A stretch of DNA of 64,000 nt from Luteibacter sp. SG786 (GTDB lineage: Bacteria > Pseudomonadota > Gammaproteobacteria > Xanthomonadales > Rhodanobacteraceae), in assembly GCF_011759605.1 (NCBI RefSeq), contig NZ_JAAOYX010000001.1:1054001-1118000 (forward strand), read 5' to 3'. A model generated the notes under the pieces. The model worked only from the letters and a program-made list of their open reading frames with translations, was not told the origin of the DNA and searched no databases. Made by a program: the position numbers and the translations under genes. Below, in pieces: positions 41,511-50,795 of the stretch (position 1 is the first letter of the stretch; each line of letters begins with the position of its first letter).

Positions 41511-41843
41511 ATGCGCATCTTCCTGGCCATCATCTATTGCTTCATGAACCTCGCCGGCTGCACCGACAGCCAGAACCGGACACTCGCCACCACGACGAAA
41601 GAGAACGGCGTGACGACACTCGACAGCGTTGTCGAAGTGCGCATGGGGCGTGCCCGCTTCGCATGTGAGGCGAGCGCGGGAGGGCAGTGCCACTACACGG
41701 TGTTCGACGGCGGGCAACCGATACGCTCTTTCGCCCTCGCGGTGTCGGAAGAGCGCCTGGTGGATGGCTTGCCGCCCGGGTTCGCGCTGTGCGTGCTTCC
41801 CACCGAAACCAAGGCACTCTCCAGCGACTGCCGTTCTGCTTAG
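41511..41843 (+). CDS. Small lipoprotein of unknown function
   Basis: The 110-residue protein has a lipoprotein signal MRIFLAIIYCFMNLAGC with the lipobox LAGC. Its mature part has four cysteines: Cys17, FACEAS, QCHYT and the C-terminal SDCRS. No family is recognised. It is third in the LytS/LytTR operon (13-base gap) and is a plausible output or sensor accessory. Confidence 0.6.
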   Translation: MRIFLAIIYCFMNLAGCTDSQNRTLATTTKENGVTTLDSVVEVRMGRARFACEASAGGQCHYTVFDGGQPIRSFALAVSEERLVDGLPPGFALCVLPTETKALSSDCRSA

Positions 41844-41846
41844 ACC

Positions 41847-41868
41847 TTGTGGGAGCCAGCTCCCACAA
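41847..41868. terminator. Bidirectional hairpin between convergent genes
   Basis: TTGTGGGAG-CCAG-CTCCCACAA, a perfect nine-base-pair stem. It is a collapsed half of the long REP unit (TGTGGGAGCC...GGCTCCCACA) and probably ends both transcripts. Confidence 0.7.
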
Positions 41869-41874
41869 ATGCGC

Positions 41875-43857
41875 TCAGCGCGGCACCACCGTGAAGGTGA
41901 TCTTCGATGGATGTCCGGCATCGTGATGCACCGCGTTGTGCGCGATCACTCCCTTCGCTTCGTCGTAGTTGTTGCCGCCCGTGTTGAGGTTGCGGTCGAA
42001 GCGCGGAAAGTTGCTGCTTGATATGGCCACGCGCAGCTTGTGCCCCGGAAAGAAGAAGTTGCTGGTGTCGATCGGCTGGAAGGTGACCTTGTACACCTCG
42101 CCGTCCTTCATCCACACCGGCGGCTTGTCGTAGCCCTCGCGATAGCGCATGCGCTGGATATTCTCGGTGAGGTTCCAGGCGGTGCCGTCCGGGTGCACGT
42201 CCATCACCTTGAACGTGAAGTCGGTGTCCTTCGCATCGGACGACACGTAGAGCGTGACCGTGATCGGACCGCTTACCTCCGTGCCTTCCTTGAAGGGCTC
42301 CGAGTCGTACACCAGGATGTCGTTGCGAGCGAGCTGCGTGTTCTGGTCGAACGAGCCGAACTTCACCGCCGTGCCCTGGCAGCAGCCGCCACCGCCCAGG
42401 GTAGTGACCGGGTTGGCCGGATCGTAGACGAAGCGGTCCGGTTGATCGGTGCCGCCAGCGGCATCGACGAGCTTGCCGTCGCCATAGAGGGTGTTGGCCT
42501 TGCCGCCGCTGGTGAAGTAGAGGTCCCGCGTGACGGCGCCGGCGGGCGGCCACGTGGGCGAGTCGTGCCACTTGTTCTCGCCCATCACGTAGTACATCAC
42601 CTTGGGCTGCTTATCCACGATGGGGCTGTCCACGCCCTTCAGGAACTTGTCGAACCAGCCGTACACCAGCGCGTCGTAATCGAACCGGGCGTCGCCCACG
42701 TCGAGGTCGCCGATCATGGTGTGTTCCGTGGCGCGGGTGTACGCGCAATGGAGCACCGGTGCGATCACCGCGTACTGCTGGTCGGCGATCTTCTTGGGAG
42801 CGGTGGCCCGCACGTGGTTATAGGCTGCGAGGTTGGGCGACACCGATACGTCGAACCAGCTCATGAACCACAGGCCCGGGCGGTTGATCTTCATGTTGTC
42901 GTGCCACAGGCCGCCCTTGTACCAGGCGGCGCTGTTCGGCGTGCGTGCGATCATGTTGCCGCCCGTGGGCACGTCCATGGCGTCGGCGAAGATGCCCTTG
43001 GGGCCGCCGACGGCCTTCATGATGTCTTTCTCTGGAAGGGTCCAGAACGCCTTGTCCCAGTCGGGCTGCGGTGGCTGGGAGTCCAGGTCGAACATCTTCG
43101 ACGCCTGGATGAGTTCGGCCTGCGAGAGGTTGGACGGAAACATCGGTCGCAGCTGGTTCTGCTCCTTGTAGAGCCAGTCGATGAAAAGCATCTGCACCGC
43201 GCCGCCGCGATACCAGTTGCCTTGCTCGTAGTAGGGGCCCACGCGGCCCACGCCGGCACCGAATCCCTGCACGTTGAATGTGGCCAGGCCGGGTTCGTCC
43301 TGAGCCACGACCGCCATCTGCCATTCGGCGGTCGATGAGCAACCGGTGGTACCGACCTTTCCGCTGGACCACGGCTGCGACGTGATCCAGCGCACGGCGT
43401 CCACGCCGTCGGAGAGCGGGGCGCCGAGGATCTCGTAATTTCCTTCGGAGAAATAGTGGCCGCGCTCGTTCATCTCGACGAACGCGTAGCCCCGCTTCAC
43501 CGCATCGAGTTCGTGCGTCATGTCGCGCGGCGCGCCGAGCTTCACGTCCCAGAAATTGAAGTTGTAAGGCGTGCGCACGAAAATGGCGGGCACCTTGCCG
43601 CCGGCGTTCTTCGGCCGGTAGATGTCGGCCGCCATGCGCTTGCCGTCACGCATCTTCACCATCACCTTGCGGTCGATCACGGCGAGGTTTTCGAGTTGCT
43701 TTTCGATGTCCTGCCGCTTGGCGATCGTCGCCAGCTGCTCACGGGTGAGAGCGGTCTGCTGTGCCGCGACGGGCGTGGCGACCACGGCCAGGCAGAAAGA
43801 GGCGGCGCCGACCGACAGCGCGGTCCTGACGTGGTGGAGGGCAGGGCGCTTGAACAT
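41875..43857 (-). CDS. CocE/NonD-family secreted hydrolase (S15-like)
   Basis: The 660-residue alpha/beta hydrolase has a signal peptide (about 1-32, [10 protein letters not shown]). The nucleophile is Ser174 in [12 protein letters not shown]; later [14 protein letters not shown] begins the jelly-roll C-terminal domain. It resembles glutaryl-7-ACA acylase, cocaine esterase and X-Pro dipeptidyl peptidase. The substrate is unknown; such proteins cleave esters or amides in the periplasm. It starts from its own promoter region beyond 43857. Confidence 0.9.
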   Translation of the reverse strand: MFKRPALHHVRTALSVGAASFCLAVVATPVAAQQTALTREQLATIAKRQDIEKQLENLAVIDRKVMVKMRDGKRMAADIYRPKNAGGKVPAIFVRTPYNFNFWDVKLGAPRDMTHELDAVKRGYAFVEMNERGHYFSEGNYEILGAPLSDGVDAVRWITSQPWSSGKVGTTGCSSTAEWQMAVVAQDEPGLATFNVQGFGAGVGRVGPYYEQGNWYRGGAVQMLFIDWLYKEQNQLRPMFPSNLSQAELIQASKMFDLDSQPPQPDWDKAFWTLPEKDIMKAVGGPKGIFADAMDVPTGGNMIARTPNSAAWYKGGLWHDNMKINRPGLWFMSWFDVSVSPNLAAYNHVRATAPKKIADQQYAVIAPVLHCAYTRATEHTMIGDLDVGDARFDYDALVYGWFDKFLKGVDSPIVDKQPKVMYYVMGENKWHDSPTWPPAGAVTRDLYFTSGGKANTLYGDGKLVDAAGGTDQPDRFVYDPANPVTTLGGGGCCQGTAVKFGSFDQNTQLARNDILVYDSEPFKEGTEVSGPITVTLYVSSDAKDTDFTFKVMDVHPDGTAWNLTENIQRMRYREGYDKPPVWMKDGEVYKVTFQPIDTSNFFFPGHKLRVAISSSNFPRFDRNLNTGGNNYDEAKGVIAHNAVHHDAGHPSKITFTVVPR

Positions 43858-44008
43858 CGATAGTGCCTGTTTTCAGGGACGGTTCATCGAGTCTGGCAAA
43901 ATGTCCACGTCCGGTAAATGCATGACTTCCGGCACGGTAGCCGTGCTTCCGTGCAATAGATGTCGGTATCAACGCGGCTAAGATGCGGCATACCGCTCTG
44001 GGGGATGC

Positions 44009-45607
44009 ATGGCTTCGACCGAGACTTTCAAGTTCATCCTCGTATTGCTCGTGGCGATCCTTGCACTCGAGCTGATCGCCCGACGCCTCCGTTTGCCTTC
44101 CGCGGCAGCGCTGCTCGCCGGCGGCATCGCCATCGCCTTCCTGCCCGGCGTGCCCGAGGTCAGCTTCGATCCCGAACTGGTGCTCACCGTCTTCCTGCCG
44201 CCGCTCCTGATGGACGGCGCCTTCTATACGGTGTGGGCGGAGTTCCGCCGATATCTCGGCGGCATTCTCTGGCTCGCGGTGGGGGCCGTAGTGTTCACCA
44301 CCTTCGCGGTAGGTGTCGCCGTGCATTGGGTGCTGCCCTCGCTGCCCTGGGCCGCCTGCTTCGCGCTCGGCGCGGTGGTGTCGCCGCCCGACGCGGTCGC
44401 GGCCAAGGCCGTGCTCGACAAGGTGCGGCTCCCGCGCCGACTGACGGTGCTGCTGGAGGGCGAAAGCCTGCTCAACGACGCGACCGGCCTCGTGCTCTTC
44501 CGGTTCGCCGTGGCCGCCGCGCTGACCGGTGCCTTCAGCATGCAGGATGCCTTGCTCAGCTTTGTGGGTCTCAGCCTCGGCGGCATCGCCGTGGGGCTCG
44601 TTGTCGGTGGCCTGGTGGTGCTGACGCTGCGTCGCATCGACCACGTGTTCCTTGCCATCACCGCTTCCTGCCTCTCCCCTTGGGCCGCCTACATCGGCGG
44701 CGAATCGGTGCACGTGTCGGGCGTCATCGCGGTGGTGACGTGCGGCATCATCTTCGGGTGGTACCAGCACGACGTGTTCACCGCCAACGTGCGCATGCGC
44801 AGCACGGCATTCTGGCAGGTGCTTATCTTCCTGCTGGAAGCACTGGTGTTCATCCTCATCGGCTTCTCGCTACGTGGCGTGATCGAGAGGCTGGGCGGTG
44901 TGGGGCAGGCGCTGCACACGCTGGGTGTGCCCATTCTCGTGGTACTGGGCACCGTGATCCTCTCCCGCTTCGTCTGGGTCTACGCCACGGACTATCTCCG
45001 CGTGCCGCTGGCTCGCATGGTGGGGCGCAAGCCATTGCCGCCGTCGCCGAAGGCTTCGTTTCTGCTGAGCTGGGCTGGCATGCGTGGCGTGGTGACGCTG
45101 GCGATCGCGCTGTCGCTTCCCGAGGCGATGCCGGGACGCGACCTGACCCTGGCCGCCGCGTTCGCGGTGATCCTGGTGACCGTCGTCATCCAGGGCAGCA
45201 CCGTGGGCGCGATCATCCGCTGGCTGGGCTTGGAGGCGGAGCGGCATGCCGACTCGGCCTATCTCAACGAAGGGCAGGCGTCGCTGCTCATCGACAGCGC
45301 CCAGCTGGAAGCGGTGAAGGCGTGCGCATACGACGATCAGGGCACGCTGATCCATCCGCGGCTGCTCGAGCAGTACACGTACCGGGTATCCGTCGCGGAG
45401 CGTTACAGCAAGACGCCGGAAGCATTCACGGGCGGGCGCGAGGCGCATTACGACGTGGTGCTCGCGGCCATCGCCGCCGGCCGTGCGGAACTGCTGCGCC
45501 TGCACCGCGCGGGACGCATCCACGATGAACTGCTGCACTACATCGAACGCGACCTCGACCTCCAGCAGATCGAAGCGGAAAACGACCGGGAAAGCCCCGG
45601 CATTTGA
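44009..45607 (+). CDS. Na+/H+ antiporter, CPA1/NhaP family
   Basis: The 532-residue membrane protein has about 12 helices in residues 1-400 and a soluble C-terminal tail (about 410-532, charged). The ion site is SPPDAVAAKAVLDKVRLP (the Asp pair region) and ESLLNDATGLVLF. It exchanges cytosolic sodium for protons. The C-terminal tail is longer than in simple NhaP proteins, which hints at regulation. ATG at 44009 follows a possible -10 TAAGAT. Confidence 0.9.
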   Translation: MASTETFKFILVLLVAILALELIARRLRLPSAAALLAGGIAIAFLPGVPEVSFDPELVLTVFLPPLLMDGAFYTVWAEFRRYLGGILWLAVGAVVFTTFAVGVAVHWVLPSLPWAACFALGAVVSPPDAVAAKAVLDKVRLPRRLTVLLEGESLLNDATGLVLFRFAVAAALTGAFSMQDALLSFVGLSLGGIAVGLVVGGLVVLTLRRIDHVFLAITASCLSPWAAYIGGESVHVSGVIAVVTCGIIFGWYQHDVFTANVRMRSTAFWQVLIFLLEALVFILIGFSLRGVIERLGGVGQALHTLGVPILVVLGTVILSRFVWVYATDYLRVPLARMVGRKPLPPSPKASFLLSWAGMRGVVTLAIALSLPEAMPGRDLTLAAAFAVILVTVVIQGSTVGAIIRWLGLEAERHADSAYLNEGQASLLIDSAQLEAVKACAYDDQGTLIHPRLLEQYTYRVSVAERYSKTPEAFTGGREAHYDVVLAAIAAGRAELLRLHRAGRIHDELLHYIERDLDLQQIEAENDRESPGI

Positions 45608-45721
45608 CTGCCCCCCAAGAGATCGCACTCGCGGGAGAGATAGGCGGAACCTTGCCGGGAATTCCACGCGGCGTTCACCCATGCGCAGGGCACGCTCAGA
45701 GGCCCCGCCGGAGGTTCAGAC

Positions 45722-45904
45722 ATGGCTGACGACAAGAGCAATCGAGGACAGGCCGACCGCAGCCGCATCAACGTCAACGAGGACTACGAGGTGCGCTACT
45801 GGACGAAGGAGTTCGGCATTTCGGAGGACGCCCTGCGTGACGCGGTGAAGCGCGTGGGGCCCATGGTGGACGACGTCCGCGCGGAACTTCGTCGCAAGCG
45901 GTGA
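45722..45904 (+). CDS. DUF3606-family small protein
   Basis: The 60-residue protein MADDKSNRGQADRSRINVNEDYEV...GISEDALRDAVKRVGPMVDDVRAEL matches the DUF3606 pattern. GGAGG lies eight bases upstream. Such proteins are frequent in soil Proteobacteria and often associate with stress genes; their role is unknown. It is convergent with the serine hydrolase gene. Confidence 0.85.
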   Translation: MADDKSNRGQADRSRINVNEDYEVRYWTKEFGISEDALRDAVKRVGPMVDDVRAELRRKR

Positions 45905-45923
45905 CGCTCGCCGGTTCGCTGGA

Positions 45924-46994
45924 CTAGCGGCTCCCCTCGTAGCTGGCTCCGAGCAGCGCGGTGGCGAGATTGCCGATCTTCATATGGTCGTAGCTTGTAT
46001 GGTTCATCACGACGACGGTATGGCCGTCGTCGATGACGCGCCAGGCCAGCACACGGTACGCGCCGTCCGACCCGTACTCCCACGCGACGGTGCGCGGCTT
46101 TCCCGCCACCTCGAGGACCTTGGTGCGGCCGCCGAGGGCATAGCTCTGCTGCGGCCGCACCACCGTCATGAGCGTGCGCACGCTTTCCGGTTTCAGTATT
46201 CGGCCGGAAAACAGGGCGTCGAGCAGCGACAGCATGTCGTCGGCGCTGGTGTAGTAGCCGCCTGCGAGGGTCATGAACGGCGGGAGCTTCTTATCGAACC
46301 GTGACGTCGTGGACGGTGTGCCCTTGAAGCCTGTGGCCATCGCCGGGATATCGCCCGGCATGCCTGAAAAGACACCGCTGTGGCGCAACGCCAGCGGCTC
46401 GATGAGGAAGCTCCGTACGAGGTCGTCGTAGGAGCGGCCGGTGGCACGTTTGATCACACCTTCCAGGACGATCCAGTTCGAGTGTGAATAGTCCCACTGG
46501 GTGCCCGGTTCGAAAGCGAGGGGGCTGGACGCGAAGCGGCGGATCGCGGTGGTCGTGTCCAGCGTGAGGTTGCGTGTGGCCGGATCGCCCTTGATGGCCT
46601 TGTCGATGTCGTTGGGGATACCGCTCGAATGCGTGAGGAGGTGCAGCAGGGTGACTTTGTCTCCCGATGCCTTCGGGTAGTCGGGCAGGTAGTGCGACAC
46701 GGGCTGGTCGAGCGAAAGGAGACCCTGTTCCACCAGCCGCATGACGACGATGGCGGTCACCCACTTGGAGAGGGAGCCGGTAGGGAAGGCGGTGGCCGTG
46801 TCCAGGGGGACGTCGGGATCGACCCGGGCCTTGCCGTACGCAGCCCGGAAGACGGGGCCGTGGCCGTCTGAGACCAACACCACCCCTTCGAACCCATTGG
46901 CGGCGGCCTTGTCGGCGATGGCCTGGCAGGCGCCACATGTGGCGGCGGCGTTGCCGGAAACGAGCAGGAGAAGCGAGGCGATGAAGGTGCGCAT
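45924..46994 (-). CDS. Secreted class C beta-lactamase-like serine hydrolase
   Basis: The 356-residue protein has a signal peptide (cut after NAAAT) and two early cysteines (CGACQAIA). The nucleophile motif SLSK is at 74-77 and the tyrosine motif WDYSHSNW; a KTG-like motif is not evident. It is likely an esterase or peptidase of the AmpC superfamily. It is divergently placed from ibpA. It is a second member of this superfamily in the window; the two are not close paralogues. Confidence 0.85.
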   Translation of the reverse strand: MRTFIASLLLLVSGNAAATCGACQAIADKAAANGFEGVVLVSDGHGPVFRAAYGKARVDPDVPLDTATAFPTGSLSKWVTAIVVMRLVEQGLLSLDQPVSHYLPDYPKASGDKVTLLHLLTHSSGIPNDIDKAIKGDPATRNLTLDTTTAIRRFASSPLAFEPGTQWDYSHSNWIVLEGVIKRATGRSYDDLVRSFLIEPLALRHSGVFSGMPGDIPAMATGFKGTPSTTSRFDKKLPPFMTLAGGYYTSADDMLSLLDALFSGRILKPESVRTLMTVVRPQQSYALGGRTKVLEVAGKPRTVAWEYGSDGAYRVLAWRVIDDGHTVVVMNHTSYDHMKIGNLATALLGASYEGSR

Positions 46995-47147
46995 GAGTTC
47001 CCCCGAAAACCGGTTCGATGCCGCAAACGGCTCCGGGGTTTAAGGGCACGGGCCGCTGTCGCGACCGGAATACGGGCACTGGCGCACGCGTTGGGGTCGC
47101 CTCCGTGGCGATCGTTTGGACGTCTAAACGATCCATGAATCCGGGGT

Positions 47148-47174
47148 CTTGAAATCCTCCCGCCGCTGCATAAA
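47148..47174 (+). promoter_or_regulatory. Candidate heat-shock promoter of ibpA
   Basis: CTTGAA (47148-47153), 15-base spacer, CATAAA (47169-47174) about 95 bases before the start codon. Matches sigma-32 consensus moderately. Confidence 0.5.
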
Positions 47175-47241
47175 TTACTGCTCGCCGGCCGCCTCGGGGC
47201 CGGCCCACCGCTCGCTATCGGGGCGGCAAGGAGAACCCATT

Positions 47242-47267
47242 CCGTATTGCTTCTAAGGAGGATATGG
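47242..47267 (+). promoter_or_regulatory. ROSE-type RNA thermometer hairpin at the ibpA ribosome site
   Basis: UUGCU (47247-47251), loop UCUA, AGGAG (47256-47260): the pairs U-G, U-A, G.G, C-G, U-A give the typical ROSE motif, with the G.G pair. A lower stem CCGUA (47242-47246) pairs with UAUGG (47263-47267). It hides AAGGAGG, eight bases before the ATG at 47270. Confidence 0.72.
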
Positions 47268-47269
47268 CC

Positions 47270-47743
47270 ATGCGAACTCTTCTCGATTATTCCCCGCTGC
47301 ATCGTTCCAGCATCGGCTTCGACCGCGTGTTCGACCTGCTCGAGAGCGCCGCGCGTAACCAGGCGTCCGACAACTACCCGCCGTTCGACTCCATCAAGCT
47401 GGACGAGGATCGTTATCGGGTCACCATGGCGGTCGCCGGTTTCCGCGAAAGCGACCTCACCATCACCACGCAAGGCAACCTGCTGTTGGTGAGCGGCGAG
47501 CGCAAGGGTGAGCCGGAAGGCGAGTACCTGCACCGCGGTATCGCCACGCGGCCGTTCCAGCGCCGCTTCGAACTGGCCGAGCACGTGCGCGTCACCGGTG
47601 CCCGGCTGGCCGATGGCCTCCTGTCCATCGACATGAAGCGCGAGGTGCCTGAAGCCATGAAACCGCGCCAGATCCGCATCGACGCGGGTGAGGGCGGCGA
47701 AACCTCGGTGCGCCAGCTCACCGACCACCAGGCCGCCGCGTAA
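47270..47743 (+). CDS. ibpA: IbpA-type small heat-shock protein
   Basis: The 157-residue Hsp20 is close to E. coli IbpA/IbpB: MRTLLDYSPLHRSSIGFDRVF, PPFDSIKLDEDRYRVTMAVAGFRESDLTITTQGN, RGIATRPFQRRFELAEHVRVTGARLADGLLSIDMKREVPE. It lacks the C-terminal I-x-I extension context of the first Hsp20 in the window but has QIRIDAG. The ATG at 47270 has AAGGAGG at ideal spacing; an ATG at 47264 is too near. The two Hsp20 proteins are of different subgroups. Confidence 0.94.
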   Translation: MRTLLDYSPLHRSSIGFDRVFDLLESAARNQASDNYPPFDSIKLDEDRYRVTMAVAGFRESDLTITTQGNLLLVSGERKGEPEGEYLHRGIATRPFQRRFELAEHVRVTGARLADGLLSIDMKREVPEAMKPRQIRIDAGEGGETSVRQLTDHQAAA

Positions 47744-47751
47744 GAAGGAAT

Positions 47752-47780
47752 GGCCCGGACGCCTTTCCGGCGTCCGGGCC
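47752..47780 (+). terminator. Strong hairpin after ibpA
   Basis: GGCCCGGACGCC-TTTCC-GGCGTCCGGGCC, a 12-base-pair perfect stem nine bases after the stop, without a T run. It also faces the convergent esterase gene. Confidence 0.75.
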
Positions 47781-47810
47781 ATGGGATGGCATCCGTCGCA
47801 CGGATGCGCT

Positions 47811-48758
47811 TCAGCGAGATCCTTGAGGAATCATCCCGATCGTCGCCAGCCACTTCTCGGCAAGGTCGGGCCAGTGCGTGATGGGTTCGGCCGTGGGCCT
47901 CAGCCCGAACGCATGGCCGCCATGCGCATAGAGGTGTAACTCCGCCGGTGCCTGCACCTTCGTCATGGCCGTGAAATACACCAGCGCCTGGTTCGCGCCG
48001 TCGACGTGGTCGTCTTGGGCTTGCAGCACGAAGGTCGGCGGCGTGTCTTTCGTCACGGGGATATTCGGATTCAGCGTGCGGTAGTCGGTGGTGAGGTGGC
48101 CGGGATAGATCGCCAGCGCGAAGTCGGGGCGTGCGCTTTCCTTGTCCGTTGCATCCACCGGGGTATAGATGCGCTTCCGATAGTTCGTGCTCGCCTCGGC
48201 GACGATGAACCCGCCAGCAGAGAAACCGAGGACACCGACCTTGTGCGGATCGATATGCCATTCGGCGGCGCGAGCGCGTACCAGCCGTAACGCGCGCTGG
48301 GTGTCGGCGAGCGATGGCAGGGACAGCGCGAGGTTGTGCGGCCTGCAGTCACATCGCCAGTCGTAGGGAGCGCTGGGCACCCGGTACTTCAAGAGCACGC
48401 AGGTCACCCCTCGCGGCGTGAGCCAATCGCAGACTTCCGTGCCTTCCAGATCCATCGCCAGGCCTTCGAAGCCGCCTCCGGGAATGACGACGACGGCCGC
48501 GCCCGTGTTGCCCGAGGTCGGCGAATAGATGGTGATCGTCGGCTGCGAAACGTTGGTGACCCACGTCACCGGTTTGCCGCCGATGAGGTCGGTGCCCGTC
48601 TTGACCGACTCGGGGCCGGGTACCGTATTCGCGTTGGGCGGCTTGCCCGGCCAGAGCGGTACCTGGGCGCGACCTTCCGCAGGTTGCCATGTGGCGGTTT
48701 CGGCCGATGCGGCGCTGGATGCCAGCGCCACGGCCAAGGCGATGAGGAACGGCCTCAT
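47811..48758 (-). CDS. Secreted alpha/beta-hydrolase esterase (BD-FAE/xylan esterase-like)
   Basis: The 315-residue protein has a signal peptide (cut after ASSAASA). The oxyanion motif is VVVIPGGGFEGL and the nucleophile is in GVLGFSAGGFIV; the Asp and His are in QAQDDHVDGANQ and YAHGGHAFGL. The start WQPAEGRAQVPLWPG is typical of acetyl-xylan-esterase-like enzymes fused to or near carbohydrate genes. There is none nearby here. ATG at 48758 is chosen for the signal peptide. Confidence 0.85.
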   Translation of the reverse strand: MRPFLIALAVALASSAASAETATWQPAEGRAQVPLWPGKPPNANTVPGPESVKTGTDLIGGKPVTWVTNVSQPTITIYSPTSGNTGAAVVVIPGGGFEGLAMDLEGTEVCDWLTPRGVTCVLLKYRVPSAPYDWRCDCRPHNLALSLPSLADTQRALRLVRARAAEWHIDPHKVGVLGFSAGGFIVAEASTNYRKRIYTPVDATDKESARPDFALAIYPGHLTTDYRTLNPNIPVTKDTPPTFVLQAQDDHVDGANQALVYFTAMTKVQAPAELHLYAHGGHAFGLRPTAEPITHWPDLAEKWLATIGMIPQGSR

Positions 48759-48894
48759 ATGATTTCCCCCTGCGTGACTGGAGGAAGCATTCTTCACCGC
48801 ATGCGGGGCGTGGCGCGGCAGGATTGCTGTCCTTGTTCGGGCAAACCGTGCAGAGGGAGGGGCGAGGCCCTCCGCTCCGTTTCCGCGAGCCGGC

Positions 48895-49644
48895 TCAGGC
48901 CGCGAACCCTCCGTCGATCATGAGGCTCGCGCCGGTGATGTAGCCCGCTTCCGGCCCCGCGAGGTAAGCGACGAAACTGGCGATTTCGTCGGGGCGTCCA
49001 TACCGCCCTGCGGCGAGCATCGGGATGAGGCCTTGCGCCATCGGGCCGCTCGCCGGGTTCATGTCGGTGTCGACAGGGCCGGGTTGCACCACGTTCACGG
49101 TAATGCCTTTCGGGCCCAGGTCCCGGGCCAGGCCCTGGGTCAGCCCCTGTAATGCCGACTTGCTCATGGCGTAGACCGCACCGCCGGCGAAGGGCATGCG
49201 CTCGGCGTTGGTGCTGCCGATGTGGATGATGCGGCCGCCCTGGCCCATGACCCTCGCCGCCGCGCGACTGGCGATCACGGCAGCGCGCACATTGACGGCG
49301 AGCGTGCGGTCGAGGTCCTCCGTCGTGAATTCCTCGATCGGCGCGATGGCGAGCACGCCTGCGTTGTTCACGAGGATGTCCAGCGCCCCGAATGCCTCCC
49401 GTGTCCGCGTCACCGCCGCCTCGATGGCCTTCTCGTCGGCGCTGTCCGCCTGGATGGCGATGGCGCGCCCGCCGGCCTTCTCGATGTCGTCGACGACGGC
49501 TTGGGCCGCCGCGGCGCCCTGGACATAGGTAAGCGCGACGGATGCACCGCCGGCCGCCAGGCGGCGCGCCACCGCCGCCCCGATACCGCGCGATCCGCCG
49601 AGGACGAGGGCGCTCTTGCCCTGGATGCTGTTGAGGTTGTTCAT
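48895..49644 (-). CDS. Short-chain dehydrogenase/reductase
   Basis: The 249-residue classical SDR has the cofactor loop LGGSRGIG (15-22), NNAG at LVNNAGVLA, Ser in HIGSTNAE and YxxxK in AVYAMSKSAL; it ends with the tetramer motif GASLMIDGGFAA. The Arg after the glycine motif suggests NADPH use. The substrate is unknown. It is divergent from a LysR gene that probably controls it; sequence of this class is often a 3-oxoacyl reductase or a quorum-related oxidoreductase. Confidence 0.9.
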   Translation of the reverse strand: MNNLNSIQGKSALVLGGSRGIGAAVARRLAAGGASVALTYVQGAAAAQAVVDDIEKAGGRAIAIQADSADEKAIEAAVTRTREAFGALDILVNNAGVLAIAPIEEFTTEDLDRTLAVNVRAAVIASRAAARVMGQGGRIIHIGSTNAERMPFAGGAVYAMSKSALQGLTQGLARDLGPKGITVNVVQPGPVDTDMNPASGPMAQGLIPMLAAGRYGRPDEIASFVAYLAGPEAGYITGASLMIDGGFAA

Positions 49645-49706
49645 GGTCGATCTCCGGTAAGTGGGATGTCTCGTGCGCCATCAATCTAGGCGTGCGGAGG
49701 CACAAC

Positions 49707-49727
49707 CGGTAGTCACGGAACGGTAGT
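49707..49727. promoter_or_regulatory. Direct repeat in the SDR/LysR intergenic region
   Basis: CGGTAGT occurs twice, 14 bases apart (49707 and 49721), inside the 115-base divergent gap. Could be part of the LysR binding site. Confidence 0.35.
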
Positions 49728-49759
49728 TTCATTCCATCCAGAAGGTTTAGAATCCCGCC

Positions 49760-50698
49760 GTGGACACCTTGAACGGCATCGCCTGTTTCGTTCGCAGCGC
49801 GGAGGCGGGCAGCTTCGCCGCGGCAGCTCGCGTGCTCGGGCTGACACCCGCCGCCGTCGGCAAGAACATCGCACGGCTGGAGACGGAACTGGGTGTCCGG
49901 CTGTTCCAGCGTACGACGCGGCGTCTGTCGCTCACCGAGGCCGGCGAGGCATTCCGCCAGGACGTGCAGGGCAGCCTCGACCAGCTCAACCACGCGATGG
50001 CGAACGCACGCGCCCGCACGACGGGCCCGGCCGGCGAGTTGCGCGCGGCGCTGCCCAATGCCTTCGGTCGCGAATACATCGTTCCGATGCTGGAAACGTT
50101 TCTCACGTCGTTCCCGTCCATCCGGGCGGACTGGCGTTTCGACAATCGGCCGGTCGACCTCATCGCCGATGGCTTCGATGTCGCGATCGGCGGAGGCTTC
50201 GATCTTCGGCCCGGCGTGGTGGCCCGCGCATTGGCGCCCGCACACCGTATTCTCGTCGCGTCGCAGGGGTTCCTCGACGGCGGTCCGGCCATCGCCACAC
50301 CAGCCGATCTTGCGGGCCGAAGCGGCATCCTCATCCGCTCGCCGCAGACGGGGCGCGTCAGGGACTGGGTGTTGTCCAATCGCTACGGCGCGGAAGCGGC
50401 CATCGAGCTGGACAGGAGGGTCCTCTTCGACGACCCCGACGCCGCGTGTCACGCGGCGGCCCTGGGCATGGGCATCGCGCTCGTGGCGGTGCAATCGGCC
50501 TTGCCGTGGATCGAACGCGGCCGGGTGAAACGTGTACTGCCCGACTGGTGGGTCGAAGGCGGCAACCTGTCGCTGTATTACCCCGCGCAAACCTTGCTGC
50601 CGCAGAAAACCCGCGTATTCATCGACCACATCGTGGAGAGCTTCCGCGCGCAGGATCTGGCGGGCCGCTTCAACGCCCTGCACCCCGCCGTGCTCTGA
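49760..50698 (+). CDS. LysR-family transcriptional regulator
   Basis: The 312-residue regulator has the N-terminal HTH (FVRSAEAGSFAAAARVLGLTPAAVGKNIARLE) and a substrate-binding domain of the CrgA/AaeR type. GTG at 49760 is used. The gene is divergent from the SDR gene, the classic arrangement in which LysR controls its neighbour. Inducer unknown. Confidence 0.92.
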   Translation: MDTLNGIACFVRSAEAGSFAAAARVLGLTPAAVGKNIARLETELGVRLFQRTTRRLSLTEAGEAFRQDVQGSLDQLNHAMANARARTTGPAGELRAALPNAFGREYIVPMLETFLTSFPSIRADWRFDNRPVDLIADGFDVAIGGGFDLRPGVVARALAPAHRILVASQGFLDGGPAIATPADLAGRSGILIRSPQTGRVRDWVLSNRYGAEAAIELDRRVLFDDPDAACHAAALGMGIALVAVQSALPWIERGRVKRVLPDWWVEGGNLSLYYPAQTLLPQKTRVFIDHIVESFRAQDLAGRFNALHPAVL

Positions 50699-50795
50699 GG
50701 GCGGGCGGCAACCACCGCCGCTGGTTGCGCCTACGTACGTTTCGTATCGCCGGCTTCCCATGGCGAAGCAACAGCGCGCGAACGAGGCTGCACGG

